Below, piece after piece: positions 52,462-61,171 of a DNA stretch of 64,000 nucleotides (positions within the stretch are counted from its first letter, which is position 1; every line of letters starts with the position of its first letter). A program made the translations under genes and the position numbers. The stretch lies in NCBI GenBank assembly GCA_024235955.1, contig JACKLJ010000004.1, forward strand, positions 243,449 to 307,448, in the 5' to 3' direction. Source of the stretch: Burkholderiaceae bacterium (GTDB lineage: Bacteria > Pseudomonadota > Gammaproteobacteria > Burkholderiales > Burkholderiaceae_C). The notes under the pieces were generated by a model, which had not been told where the DNA came from, did not search any database, and was given only the letters and a program-made list of their open reading frames with translations.

Positions 52462-54987
52462 ATGAGCCAGGTATCTTCCTTCGCCCTGGGTTGGCGCACC
52501 CTCTGGCGCGACTGGCGCGCGGGTGAGTTGCGCCTGGCCCTGGTGGCGGTGGCGCTGGCCGTGGCGGCGCTCACGGCCGTGGGTTTCTTCTCCGACCGTC
52601 TGCAGGGCGGCCTGCAGCGCGATGCGCGCCAGCTGCTGGGTGGCGACGCCGTGCTGGTCAGCGACAACCCGCCGCCCGCCGACTGGCTGGCAGAAGCTCA
52701 ACGACTTGGACTGCGCAGCACCCAGACCCTCAGTTTCCCGACCATGGCACGCGCGCCCGATGCACAAGGCGGCGCCGCGCGGCTGGTGGCACTGAAGGCG
52801 GTGCCCGCGGGCTACCCCCTGCGCGGCCAACTGCGGACCAGCGAGACACCTGCGGACACCGAGGGCAGCCCGGCCCAGTCCATTCCCGCCAACGGCCAGG
52901 TGTGGGTCGAGGCACCGCTGCTGGAAGCGCTGGACCTGAAGGTGGGCGACACCCTGCTGCTGGGCGACGCCAGTCTGCGCATTGCCCGCGTGCTGACTTT
53001 CGAGCCCGATCGCGGCGCCGGCTTCATGAGTTTTGCGCCGCGCGTGCTGCTGAACGCGGCCGATCTGGCCGCCACCGGCCTGGTGCAGCCGGCCAGCCGC
53101 ATCACCTGGCGGCTGGCGGTGGCGGGCGATCCGGCGCCCGTGGCACGCTTCCAGGCTTGGGCCAAGGCGCGGCTGGCCGAGCCTGGCGCGCGCGGCATGC
53201 GGCTCGAATCGCTGGAAAGCGGCCGGCCCGAGATGCGGCAGACGCTGGACCGGGCCGATAAATTCCTCAACCTGGTCGCCCTGCTGGCCGCGCTGCTGGC
53301 AGCGGTGGCGGTGGCGCTGGCGGCGCGCGGCTTCGCGGCGCGGCACCTGGACGGCGCCGCCATGCTGCGCGTGCTCGGTCTCAGCCAGCGCCAGATGGCG
53401 CGGGCCTACGCGGTGGAGTTCCTGCTGGTCGGCCTGGCCGCCAGCGTGCTGGGCGTGGCGCTGGGCTTTGCCGTTCACTACGTCTTCGTGTGGCTGCTGG
53501 CGGGGCTGGTGGAAGCTGGGCTACCCGCGCCCAGCGCCTGGCCGGTGGTGTTCGGCCTCGGCGTGGGGCTGACCCTGCTGGCGGCCTTCGGCCTGCCGCC
53601 GGTGCTGCAGCTGGCCCAGGTGCCACCACTGCGGGTGATCCGGCGCGAGGTCGGCGCGCTCAAGACCGCGCCGCTCGCGGTGCTGGCGCTGGGCGTGCTG
53701 GGCTTCGCGGCCCTGCTGCTGGCCACCAGTCGAGACCTCACGCTGGGGCTGATCGCCGTGGGCGGTTTTGCCGGTGCGGTGGCGCTGTTCGCGCTGCTGG
53801 CCTGGGGCGCGACCTGGCTGCTGCGCCGCAGCGTCAACGAAGCCACGGCGCCGCGCTGGCTGGTGCTGGCCACGCGGCAGATCACGGCGCGGCCGGTGTA
53901 CGCGGTGGTGCAGGTGAGCAGCCTGGCCGTCGGCCTGATGGCGCTGGTGCTGCTGGTCCTGCTGCGCACCGATCTGGTGGACAGCTGGCGCAACGCCACG
54001 CCGGCCGACGCGCCCAACCGCTTCGTCATCAACATCACGCCGGAGCAGGCGGGCGACTTCCGCGCTGCGCTGCGCCAGGGCGGCGTGGAGCGGCTCGACT
54101 GGTACCCCATGGTGCGCGGCCGCCTGGTGTCCGTGAACGGCCGCGACGTGGGGCCGGCCGACTACGCCGAAGACCGCGCCCGCCGCCTGGTGGACCGCGA
54201 GTTCAACCTGTCCTACGCGGCCGAGCGGCCCGCGCACAACGAGATCACCGCCGGCCGCTGGCAGCCGGAAGAGGCCGGCGCCGCCAGCGTGGAGGAGGGC
54301 ATCGCCGAAACGCTGGGCCTGAAGCTGGGCGACGCCCTGCGCTTCGACATCGGCGGCATCCCGCACGAGGCCAGGATCACATCCCTGCGCAAGGTCGACT
54401 GGACTTCCATGCACGCCAACTTCTTCGTCATGTTTCCGGTCGGCAGCATGCCGGACGTGCCGGTGACCTACCTGGCTGCCTACCGCGCGCCGGCGTCGCC
54501 GGGCTTCGACAACGCACTGGTGCGCCAGTTTCCCAACATCACCAACGTCGATCTCAGCGCCACCATCGCGCAGGTGCAGCGCGTGCTGAGGCAGGTGATC
54601 CGTGCGGTGGAGTTCCTGTTCGGCTTCACGCTGGCGGCGGGGCTGATCGTGCTGTTCGCCGCCGTCAGCGCCACGCGCGAGGAGCGCGCGCGCGAGTTCG
54701 CGGTGATGCGCGCCGTGGGCGCCGGCAGCGCGCTGCTGCGCCAGGTGCAGCGGGCCGAATTGGCCGGCGTGGGCCTGCTGGCCGGGTTGCTGGCCAGCCT
54801 GGTGGCGGCGGGCGTCGGCTGGGCGCTGGCGCGCTATGCGTTCGACTTCGCCTGGCGCGCGGCCGCCTGGGTGCCGCTGGCCGGTGCCCTGGCCGGCGGC
54901 GTGCTGGCGCTGGCGGCCGGCTGGTGGGGCCTGCGCGGCGTGCTGCGCCAGCCGGTGGTGCAGACGCTGCGGCAGGCGGCGGAGTAG
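52462..54987 (+). CDS. FtsX-family ABC transporter permease (YbbP-like)
   Basis: This 841-residue membrane protein has two FtsX-like domains. The N-terminal helix LALVAVALAVAALTAVGFFS is followed by a periplasmic domain, a cluster of helices around residues 270-480 and the terminal FtsX block (VEFLFGFTLAAGLIVLFAAV, SATREERAREFAVMRAVGAG). The family works with a LolD/YbbA-type ATPase and exports lipids or lipoproteins; no ATPase gene is next to it here. The start is 73 bp after the BON gene. An SR65 repeat follows the stop. Confidence 0.92.
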   Translation: MSQVSSFALGWRTLWRDWRAGELRLALVAVALAVAALTAVGFFSDRLQGGLQRDARQLLGGDAVLVSDNPPPADWLAEAQRLGLRSTQTLSFPTMARAPDAQGGAARLVALKAVPAGYPLRGQLRTSETPADTEGSPAQSIPANGQVWVEAPLLEALDLKVGDTLLLGDASLRIARVLTFEPDRGAGFMSFAPRVLLNAADLAATGLVQPASRITWRLAVAGDPAPVARFQAWAKARLAEPGARGMRLESLESGRPEMRQTLDRADKFLNLVALLAALLAAVAVALAARGFAARHLDGAAMLRVLGLSQRQMARAYAVEFLLVGLAASVLGVALGFAVHYVFVWLLAGLVEAGLPAPSAWPVVFGLGVGLTLLAAFGLPPVLQLAQVPPLRVIRREVGALKTAPLAVLALGVLGFAALLLATSRDLTLGLIAVGGFAGAVALFALLAWGATWLLRRSVNEATAPRWLVLATRQITARPVYAVVQVSSLAVGLMALVLLVLLRTDLVDSWRNATPADAPNRFVINITPEQAGDFRAALRQGGVERLDWYPMVRGRLVSVNGRDVGPADYAEDRARRLVDREFNLSYAAERPAHNEITAGRWQPEEAGAASVEEGIAETLGLKLGDALRFDIGGIPHEARITSLRKVDWTSMHANFFVMFPVGSMPDVPVTYLAAYRAPASPGFDNALVRQFPNITNVDLSATIAQVQRVLRQVIRAVEFLFGFTLAAGLIVLFAAVSATREERAREFAVMRAVGAGSALLRQVQRAELAGVGLLAGLLASLVAAGVGWALARYAFDFAWRAAAWVPLAGALAGGVLALAAGWWGLRGVLRQPVVQTLRQAAE

Positions 54988-55028
54988 GGCGCAGCGGCCC
55001 GCAGCAGACTGGCTGGGAGCGGAAGAAT

Positions 55029-55095
55029 GCTCCTGAAAAAGGAGCTGCCTGCGCCCGTCATTATTGGGCTGGATCCCGATTTGTCTTGAAATTTC
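55029..55095 (+). repeat. SR65 repeat copy 11, 3' of the FtsX-type permease gene
   Basis: CTCCTGAAAAAGGAGCTGCC starts this full-length copy. GCCC/GGGC pair, but the outer stem (GCCT against ATCC) is broken, and ATTTGTC follows. Same orientation as the upstream gene. Confidence 0.85.
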
Positions 55096-55228
55096 ATGCG
55101 GCAGTCACCCACGCCCGTGGTGTGGGTACCACGCACCGCATGACGAAATCCGCGCTGCGACAGGCACTTGCACCAGCTTAGAGCGCAACCCCTAACCAGC
55201 GCCGCGTGCCTGTGCTTCACTAGCCGCC

Positions 55229-56461
55229 ATGCCAATGCTCAAGACCACGAATCTGGCGTTGCAGGGGGGTGGTGCACATGGTGCCTTCACCTGGGGCGTG
55301 CTCGATGCCCTGCTGGCCGACGGCCGCCTGGGTTTCGAAGGCATCAGCGGCACCAGCGCCGGGGCGGTGAACGCCGTCGCGGTGGCGCACGGCTGGGCCG
55401 CCGCCAGCGACGCCGGGCGCGACCCGGCCGAAGGCGCGCGCGACACCCTGACCCGCGTCTGGGACCAGGTGATGGCGCTTGGCGCCCTCAGCGACGGGCC
55501 GAGCCGCCTCGCCAAACTGATGCTGGGCGCGCTGCCCGGGGCGCTGGGGCGCCTCTCGCCCTACCAGAGCAACCCGCTCGACATCAACCCGCTGCGCCAG
55601 TTGCTGGAGCGCGAGATCGACTTCGAGCGCATCGCCCGCCTGCCCGAGCCCAAGGTGTTCGTCAACGCCACCGATGTGGAAACCGGCCGTGCCGTGATCT
55701 TCGCCGGCCGGCGGCTCACGGCGCAGGCGGTCATGGCCTCGGCCTGCCTGCCGATGCTGTTCCAGGCGCCGGAGATCGACGGCCGCGCCTACTGGGACGG
55801 CGGCTACTCCGGCAACCCCGCGCTGGCGCCGCTGGTGGAGCTGTGCAGCACGCGCGACATCCTGCTGGTGCAGATCAACCCGCTGCGCTACCCCGGCACC
55901 CCGAAGACGGCCGAGGAGATCGTCGACCGCGCCAACGCGCTGACCTTCAACGCCAGCCTGATCGCGCAGATGCGCTGGGTGGCCGTGCTCAACGACATGG
56001 TGGCCAAGGGCGTGGCGCCGGCCGGCCTGCGGGCCATCCACATGCACCGCATCGACGGCGGCAAGGCCATGCGCGAGCTGCCGCCGAACAGCAAGACCAA
56101 CCCCACGCGCGCCAGCGTGCAGCACCTGTTCGATCTGGGCGAGCGGGCCGCGCGGCGCTGGCTGGGCCGCCACCTGGTGGCTGTGGGGCATGGCAGCAGC
56201 GTCAAGCTGGAGCGCGACTACGGCGATCCGCTGCGGCTCGACTATGGCACCCTGCCCGACGAGCCGCCTGGCGCGCTGGTGACGGTGGTCGATCCGGCCA
56301 CGCTCTGGCCGCAGGACGCGCGCGCCGCTGCCGCCGCGCTGGCTGATGAAGCAGCCCACGCCGCCACCCTGGCCGCCGGCGTGCGCATGGTGCCGGTGCC
56401 GGACGGCGGCGATGCCGATCCAGCCGCCGACCCCGATGCCAATCACGTACCGGACGCCTGA
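55229..56461 (+). CDS. Patatin-like phospholipase family protein
   Basis: This 410-residue serine hydrolase has the oxyanion motif LALQGGGAHGAFTWGVLDAL near residue 10, the nucleophile motif GISGTSAGAVNAV near residue 45 and the catalytic aspartate in WDGGYSGNP near residue 190. The C-terminal third is specific to a proteobacterial subgroup and its function is unknown. It probably deacylates lipids in the cytoplasm, because no signal peptide is present. No operon partner is obvious. Confidence 0.93.
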   Translation: MPMLKTTNLALQGGGAHGAFTWGVLDALLADGRLGFEGISGTSAGAVNAVAVAHGWAAASDAGRDPAEGARDTLTRVWDQVMALGALSDGPSRLAKLMLGALPGALGRLSPYQSNPLDINPLRQLLEREIDFERIARLPEPKVFVNATDVETGRAVIFAGRRLTAQAVMASACLPMLFQAPEIDGRAYWDGGYSGNPALAPLVELCSTRDILLVQINPLRYPGTPKTAEEIVDRANALTFNASLIAQMRWVAVLNDMVAKGVAPAGLRAIHMHRIDGGKAMRELPPNSKTNPTRASVQHLFDLGERAARRWLGRHLVAVGHGSSVKLERDYGDPLRLDYGTLPDEPPGALVTVVDPATLWPQDARAAAAALADEAAHAATLAAGVRMVPVPDGGDADPAADPDANHVPDA

Positions 56462-56505
56462 ACGCCGGGGGCAAGCCGGCGACAGCGCGGCCGCGCACGC
56501 GCACC

Positions 56506-56511
56506 TACAAT
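56506..56511 (+). promoter_or_regulatory. Candidate -10 element upstream of the truncated hemoglobin gene
   Basis: TACAAT would place the transcription start near 56518. This excludes the ATG at 56510 as a start codon because it lies inside the -10 hexamer. Confidence 0.5.
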
Positions 56512-56538
56512 GGCCCATCCCCCGGCCGGTGTCGGTTT

Positions 56539-56605
56539 GCTCTTATTTCAGGAGCTGCCGCCACCCGGCCCGCAAGGACGAAAGCCGCATTTGACCGAGA
56601 ATCCC
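56539..56605 (+). repeat. SR65 repeat copy 12, diverged, in the truncated hemoglobin leader
   Basis: GCTCTTATTTCAGGAGCTGCC, CACCCG, AAGG, AAGCC, CATTTGACC and GAGAATCCC align with the full consensus, but the inner arms are mutated. The chosen TTG start of the hemoglobin gene lies near its 3' end. Confidence 0.65.
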
Positions 56606-57001
56606 GTCCCCGATGCATCCACCGCCACGCCGTTCGAACGCCTGGGCGGCGAGGCTGCCGTGCACGCGCTGGTGGAGCGCTTCTACGACCTGATGGATCT
56701 GGAGCCCGCTTACGCCGAGCTGCGCGCCGTGCACGGCAGCACGCTGGAGGATGCGCGGCAAAAGCTGTTCTGGTTCCTGTGCGGCTGGCTGGGCGGGCCG
56801 GATCATTACGTTGAGCGCTTCGGCCACCCGCGGCTGCGCATGCGCCACCTGCCGTTCGCCATCGGCATCCGCGAGCGCGACCAGTGGCTGGCCTGCATGG
56901 ACCAGGCCATGCGCGAAACCGGCGTGGACGAGGATTTGCGCCTGCGCCTGAACCAGAGCCTGTTCAAGACCGCCGACTGGATGCGGAACAAGAATGGCTG
57001 A
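56591..57001 (+). CDS. Group II truncated hemoglobin
   Basis: This 136-residue heme protein binds oxygen or helps detoxify nitric oxide. Family landmarks are FERLGGEAAVHALVERFYDL, MDLEPAYAELRAVHG, the heme region KLFWFLCGWLGGPDHYVERF, GHPRLRMRHLPFAIG (with the proximal histidine) and ERDQWLACMDQAM. I chose TTG 56591 because the ATG 56510 lies in a -10 element and the sequence between them is repeat-derived. It overlaps the MFS gene by 8 bp. Confidence 0.88.
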   Translation: MTENPVPDASTATPFERLGGEAAVHALVERFYDLMDLEPAYAELRAVHGSTLEDARQKLFWFLCGWLGGPDHYVERFGHPRLRMRHLPFAIGIRERDQWLACMDQAMRETGVDEDLRLRLNQSLFKTADWMRNKNG

Positions 57002-58256
57002 GCCGGGCGCGGCTGCGACGCCGGCGCCGCCCACCCCCAACGCCTGGTGGAGCCTGGCCGTCACCACGGCCGTGCAGGCCATGGTGTCGATGGCGCTGCT
57101 CACCGTGCCCGCCATGGCGCCGGTGGTGGCCGAGGCGCTGGGCGTCTCGCCTACCCTGGTGGGGGTGTACGTGGCGCTGTGCTACCTGGCGGCCATGATC
57201 TCCAGCCTGATCGGCGGCACGCTGGTGCGGCGCCTGGGCGCCATTCGCGTGAGCCAGGTGGGTCTGGGCCTGTGCGCGGTCGGCCTGCTGCTGTGCGCCG
57301 TGCCCTGGCTGCCGGCGGTGGCGCTGGGGGCGCTGTGCATCGGCGCCGGCTACGGGCCCATCACCCCGGCCAGCTCGCACCTGCTGGCGCTCACCACGCC
57401 GCCGCACCGCATGTCGCTGGTGTTTTCCATCAAGCAGACCGGCGTGCCGGCGGGCGGCATGCTGGCCGGCGCGCTGGTGCCGGGGCTGCTGCTGCTGGTG
57501 GGCTGGCAGGGCGCGCTGGCGGTGGTGGCCCTGGTCAGCCTGGCCTGCGTGCCGCTGGCCCAGCCGCTGCGCGCCGCGCTGGACGCCGACCGCCACCCCG
57601 GCCAGCCGCTGGCGCTGGCGGCGCTGCTGGAGCCCATCGGCATGGTGTTCCGGCACACGCCGCTGATCGTGTTGGCCGCATGCTCGTTCCTGTTCTCGGC
57701 CATCCAGGTGTCGGTGACGGCGTACATGGTCACCTACCTGCACGAATCGCTGGCCATGACCCTGGTGGCCGCCGGCGTGGCGTTGTCGGTGTCGCAGCTG
57801 GCGGGCGTGGTGGGTCGCATTGCCTGGGGCGCCGTGGCCGACCGCGGCCTGGGCCCGCGCAACACGCTGATGCTGCTGTCGTGCCTGATGGTGGTGGGCG
57901 CCCTGCTCACCGCCGCGCTGCAGGCCGGCTGGCCCACGGGCCTGATCTGGGCCATCGTCGCGCTGCTGGGCGCGTCGGCCATCGGCTGGAACGGTGTCTA
58001 CCTGGCCGCCGTGGCGCGCCAGGCACCGGCCGGCCAGGCCAGCAAGGCCACCGGCGGCACGCTGCTGTTCACCTTCATGGGCGTGGTGTGCGGCTCGCCC
58101 ACCTTCGGCGCCCTGGCCGCCGGCAGCGGCAGCTACCGAGTGGCCTTCGCCGCGCTGGCCGTGCCGGCGCTGGTGGCCCTGGGCCTGCTGATCTGGCGCG
58201 CCCGCCAGGCCGCGCGGGAGGCGCGGGCGGCCGCGCCGATTGCTACGAATTCGTGA
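56994..58256 (+). CDS. MFS transporter
   Basis: This 420-residue transporter of the major facilitator superfamily has twelve predicted helices. Between helices 2 and 3 is GGTLVRRLGAIRVSQVGLGL, the usual motif A position, and the middle has CIGAGYGPITPASSHLLAL. The substrate is unknown; the YnfM/CynX-like drug or cyanate groups are possible relatives. The gene starts inside the truncated hemoglobin gene. Its TGA stop and last residues (IATNS) lie inside an SR65 repeat. Confidence 0.9.
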   Translation: MAEPGAAATPAPPTPNAWWSLAVTTAVQAMVSMALLTVPAMAPVVAEALGVSPTLVGVYVALCYLAAMISSLIGGTLVRRLGAIRVSQVGLGLCAVGLLLCAVPWLPAVALGALCIGAGYGPITPASSHLLALTTPPHRMSLVFSIKQTGVPAGGMLAGALVPGLLLLVGWQGALAVVALVSLACVPLAQPLRAALDADRHPGQPLALAALLEPIGMVFRHTPLIVLAACSFLFSAIQVSVTAYMVTYLHESLAMTLVAAGVALSVSQLAGVVGRIAWGAVADRGLGPRNTLMLLSCLMVVGALLTAALQAGWPTGLIWAIVALLGASAIGWNGVYLAAVARQAPAGQASKATGGTLLFTFMGVVCGSPTFGALAAGSGSYRVAFAALAVPALVALGLLIWRARQAAREARAAAPIATNS

Positions 58257-58306
58257 GCTGCCTGCGCCCGTTGCGCAAGGGCTGGAGGCCTTTTTGATCT
58301 GAAATT
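58238..58306 (+). repeat. SR65 repeat copy 13, at the MFS gene 3' end
   Basis: GATTGCTACGAATTCGTGAG starts the copy, and the TGA is the MFS stop. GCCT pairs with AGGC and GCCC with GGGC, followed by CTTTTTGATC: a good terminator-like hairpin in the gene orientation. The remaining gap up to 58358 has no other feature. Confidence 0.88.
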
Positions 58307-58358
58307 CCGAGGGCAGGCACGTTCCTGGAACGCAGGGGAAAGGTGCCGGCCCCTGGGG

Positions 58359-59006
58359 TCAGCGCCCCGCCTGCCCCGTCAGCAGCACCAGCAGCGCGCC
58401 GGCGCCGCCTTCCAGCGGCCTGGCCTGCACGAAGGCCAGCACTTCCTTCTTCTGGATCAGCCAGCCGTGCACCTTGCCCTTGAGCACCGGTGTGCGGCCG
58501 GGCGAGCCCAGGCCCTTGCCGTGCACCACGCGCACGCAGCGCAGGCCGGCGCGCTGGGCGCCCTGCAGGAAGGCGGCAAGCGCCTCGCGTGCCTCATGCA
58601 CGCGCAGGCCGTGCAGGTCGATTTCGCGCTGCACGGCCCAGTCGCCCCGGCGCAGCTTGCCGGTCACGTCAGGGCCGACGCCGGGACGGCGAAAGCTCAG
58701 GTGCTCGTCCACCTGCAGCAGCGTGGCGGGATCGAACTCGTCGGACAGGGCTTCCTTGAGCACGGCCTGTTCGTCGCGCTCGCGCTGGCGTGCCAGCGGT
58801 GGCGCGGGTGTGGGCTCGTGCTGCACGCGGCCGTGGGCGCGCAGCGGCTGCACCGGGCCGGCGGCGCGGGCGAACAGCTGGGCGTCGGCCTCGGTCTGAC
58901 GGGCTGCAGCGCGGTGTGCCGCGGCTTCGTCGGCGGCCCGCTGACGGGCCTCGGCCATCTCGCGGCGGATCGCCTTGAGTTCCTGGAACGACTTGACCGG
59001 GTTCAC
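58359..59006 (-). CDS. Smr domain protein
   Basis: This 215-residue protein has a helical, charged N-terminus (FQELKAIRREMAEARQRAAD) and a C-terminal Smr domain with the motifs EIDLHGLRVHEAREALAAFL and CVRVVHGKGLGS. Smr domains nick or bind branched DNA or cleave mRNA at stalled ribosomes. Its ATG overlaps the radC stop (ATGA), so it is the second gene of a radC-smr unit. Confidence 0.93.
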   Translation of the reverse strand: MNPVKSFQELKAIRREMAEARQRAADEAAAHRAAARQTEADAQLFARAAGPVQPLRAHGRVQHEPTPAPPLARQRERDEQAVLKEALSDEFDPATLLQVDEHLSFRRPGVGPDVTGKLRRGDWAVQREIDLHGLRVHEAREALAAFLQGAQRAGLRCVRVVHGKGLGSPGRTPVLKGKVHGWLIQKKEVLAFVQARPLEGGAGALLVLLTGQAGR

Positions 59007-59680
59007 AGCAGCCCCTTCTCCGCCATCGACAGCGCCTGGCCCGGCGCCACGATCACGTGGTCGAGCACGCGCACGTCGACCAGCGCCAGCGTGGTCTTGA
59101 GGGTCTGGGTCAGGGCTTCGTCGGCACGGCTCGGGGCCACGCTGCCACTCGGGTGGTTGTGCGCCAGCACCACGGCGGCGGCATGGTGGTGCAGAGCGCG
59201 CAGCACCACCTCGCGCGGGTAGACGCTGGTCTGCGTGAGTGTGCCGCGGAACAGCTCCTCCAGCGCGATCAGCCGGTGCTGCGCGTCCAGGAACAGCGCG
59301 GCGAAGACCTCGTGCGCGCGGCTGGCCAGGTGCAGCTGCAGGTAGTCCTTGACGGCGGTGGGGCTCTCGAAAGCGGCGCGCTCCCTGAGCTGCTCGGCCA
59401 GCACGCGCCGGGCCAGTTCCAGCACCGCCACCAGTTCGGCCCGCTTGGCCGTGCCACCCAGGCCCTTGACGCGCTTCAGGTCGTCGGCGCCCGCATGCAG
59501 CAGGCCGGCCAGCCCGCCGAAGGCATCGAGCAGCTCCTGGGCCATCTGCAGCACGCCACGGCCGGCGGTGCCGGTGCGCAGCAGCAGCGCCAGCAGTTCG
59601 GCATCGCCCAGCGCGCCGGGGCCGCGCGCGAGCAGCTTTTCGCGCGGGCGGGCGTCGGGCGGCAGGTCTTTGAGCGGCAT
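59003..59680 (-). CDS. radC: RadC family JAMM protein
   Basis: This 225-residue protein has an N-terminal helix-hairpin-helix region (GDAELLALLLRTGTAGRGVL) and the JAMM metal motif, with E in FLDAQHRLIALEELF and HNHPSGSVAPSRADEALT near residue 170. RadC is widely annotated as a DNA repair protein, but its biochemical function is unsettled. ATG 59680 is chosen from the family start MPLKDLPPDARPREKLL. Minus-strand TAGATT lies five bases upstream, so the mRNA may have almost no leader. Confidence 0.94.
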   Translation of the reverse strand: MPLKDLPPDARPREKLLARGPGALGDAELLALLLRTGTAGRGVLQMAQELLDAFGGLAGLLHAGADDLKRVKGLGGTAKRAELVAVLELARRVLAEQLRERAAFESPTAVKDYLQLHLASRAHEVFAALFLDAQHRLIALEELFRGTLTQTSVYPREVVLRALHHHAAAVVLAHNHPSGSVAPSRADEALTQTLKTTLALVDVRVLDHVIVAPGQALSMAEKGLL

Positions 59681-59780
59681 GGCGGAATCTACAATGGCAG
59701 CCCCATTATCGAAGACGCCTCCCCCGCCTCGCCGGCGCCGGGCTTCTGCCTTGCGGCGCATGCGCGCCTTCCCTCACACC

Positions 59781-60704
59781 ATGTCGAACCCGGATTGCCC
59801 CTGCTGCGGCCAGGCGCTCGAAGCAGGCCTGGCAACCTGGCATCGCCAGTGCCCGGCCTGCGGTTACGAAGGCGCGCAACTGGCGATTGCGATCAACGCC
59901 ACGGAAGCGCACCAGCGGGTCGACGAGGCGGTGCGGGAGCAGGCGCTGCACGACCTGCGGCACGAGAACTTCGAGCAGTTGCTGGACATCATCGACCGCG
60001 CGCGGACGCTGACCGCTGCCGATGGGGAGCGGCCGAAGCTGCTGGACGTGGGTGCCGGCTATGGCTGGTTCGTACGGCAGGCCGCCACGCGCTTCACGGC
60101 CGAGGGCATCGAGCCCGACGCGGGTGCGCGCGCCGTGGCGGCGCGGGCGGGCGTGGTGCTGCGCGACGGGTTCTTCCCCCAATGCCTGGAGCCGGACGAG
60201 CGCTTCGACGTCATCAGCTTCAACGATTCCATCGAGCACTTCGACGATCCGGCCGGCGCGCTGGCCGTGGCCGCGGGCCGCCTGCGCCCGGGGGGCGTTC
60301 TGGCACTGAACCTGCCCGACGCGCAGGGCGCCCTTTACCGTCTGGCCCGGCTGCTGCGGCGCCTGGGGGTTTCCGGGCCGTTCGACCGCATGTGGCAGGT
60401 GGGCATGCCATCGCCCCACAGGCACTACTTCAACCGGGGCAACCTGTCGCGGCTGGCCGGGCGGCTGGGGCTGGAGACGGTGGCGGTGGATGAGTTGCAA
60501 TCGTTGCGCCTCAAGGGGCTGTACGCCCGCATCGCCTACGCCCGGCCGCATGCGGCGGTGACCAGCGGGCTGCTCTGGCTGGGCATGCTGCCGCTGCTGG
60601 CGGCCTTGCGCTGGCTGCACGGCGACATCATGGTGCTGGTGCTGCGCCCAGGGCCGCCTGCCCGGAACGCCGCGGACAGCGGGGACGGTGCGCTCGCGGG
60701 ATAA
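59781..60704 (+). CDS. SAM-dependent methyltransferase with N-terminal zinc-ribbon-like motif
   Basis: This 307-residue protein has an N-terminal CPCC..CPAC pattern (residues 6-27) that looks like a zinc ribbon. It is followed by a class I methyltransferase fold (LLDVGAGYGWFVRQAATRF, FDVISFNDSIEHFDDPAGAL, LRPGGVLALNLPD). A hydrophobic C-terminal segment (TSGLLWLGMLPLLAALRWL) may touch the membrane. Similar zinc-ribbon methyltransferases act in surface polysaccharide synthesis, but no such genes are adjacent. It diverges from radC. Confidence 0.85.
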   Translation: MSNPDCPCCGQALEAGLATWHRQCPACGYEGAQLAIAINATEAHQRVDEAVREQALHDLRHENFEQLLDIIDRARTLTAADGERPKLLDVGAGYGWFVRQAATRFTAEGIEPDAGARAVAARAGVVLRDGFFPQCLEPDERFDVISFNDSIEHFDDPAGALAVAAGRLRPGGVLALNLPDAQGALYRLARLLRRLGVSGPFDRMWQVGMPSPHRHYFNRGNLSRLAGRLGLETVAVDELQSLRLKGLYARIAYARPHAAVTSGLLWLGMLPLLAALRWLHGDIMVLVLRPGPPARNAADSGDGALAG

Positions 60705-60712
60705 TCGCGACC

Positions 60713-61171
60713 ATGGTGAACACGCTTCCGGCCCAGGTGCAGGCCGGCTCCTTTCTCACGCTGCACTACCGTCTGGCGGGCCCGCAGGGCGACGTCATCA
60801 ACACCTTTGAAGGCCAGCCCGCCACGCTGACGCTGGGCGCGGGCGAGCTTTCGCCGGCGCTGGAAGAGCGTCTGGTCGGCCTGCCTGAAGGCACGCGCAC
60901 CACGTTCGAGGTGCCGGCCGGCGCTGCCTTTGGCGACCGCAACCCGGACATGGTCCAGTGGCTGGCCCGCCGCGAGCTGGACGCCATGGGCGACCCCGAC
61001 GAGATCTATGCCATTGGCGAAGTGGTGGAGCTGCCCACGCCCGACGGTCAGGGCCGCTTTGCCGGCGTGGTGCAGGCGGTGCGCGACGACGGCGCGCTGC
61101 AGCTCGACTTCAACCACCCGCTGGCTGGCCAGCCCGTGACCTTCGAGGTGCATGTGATCGGGGTGCTGTGA
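60713..61171 (+). CDS. fkpB: FKBP-type peptidyl-prolyl isomerase (SlpA/FkpB)
   Basis: This 152-residue two-domain isomerase and chaperone has an FKBP half (FLTLHYRLAGPQGDVINTF, ATLTLGAGELSPALEERLVG) with an inserted-in-flap domain (FGDRNPDMVQWLARRELDAM) and the end FNHPLAGQPVTFEVHVIGV. It precedes ispH by a one-base overlap, the standard proteobacterial order. GATAAT (60700-60705) ends seven bases before the ATG and suggests a leaderless transcript. Confidence 0.95.
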   Translation: MVNTLPAQVQAGSFLTLHYRLAGPQGDVINTFEGQPATLTLGAGELSPALEERLVGLPEGTRTTFEVPAGAAFGDRNPDMVQWLARRELDAMGDPDEIYAIGEVVELPTPDGQGRFAGVVQAVRDDGALQLDFNHPLAGQPVTFEVHVIGVL

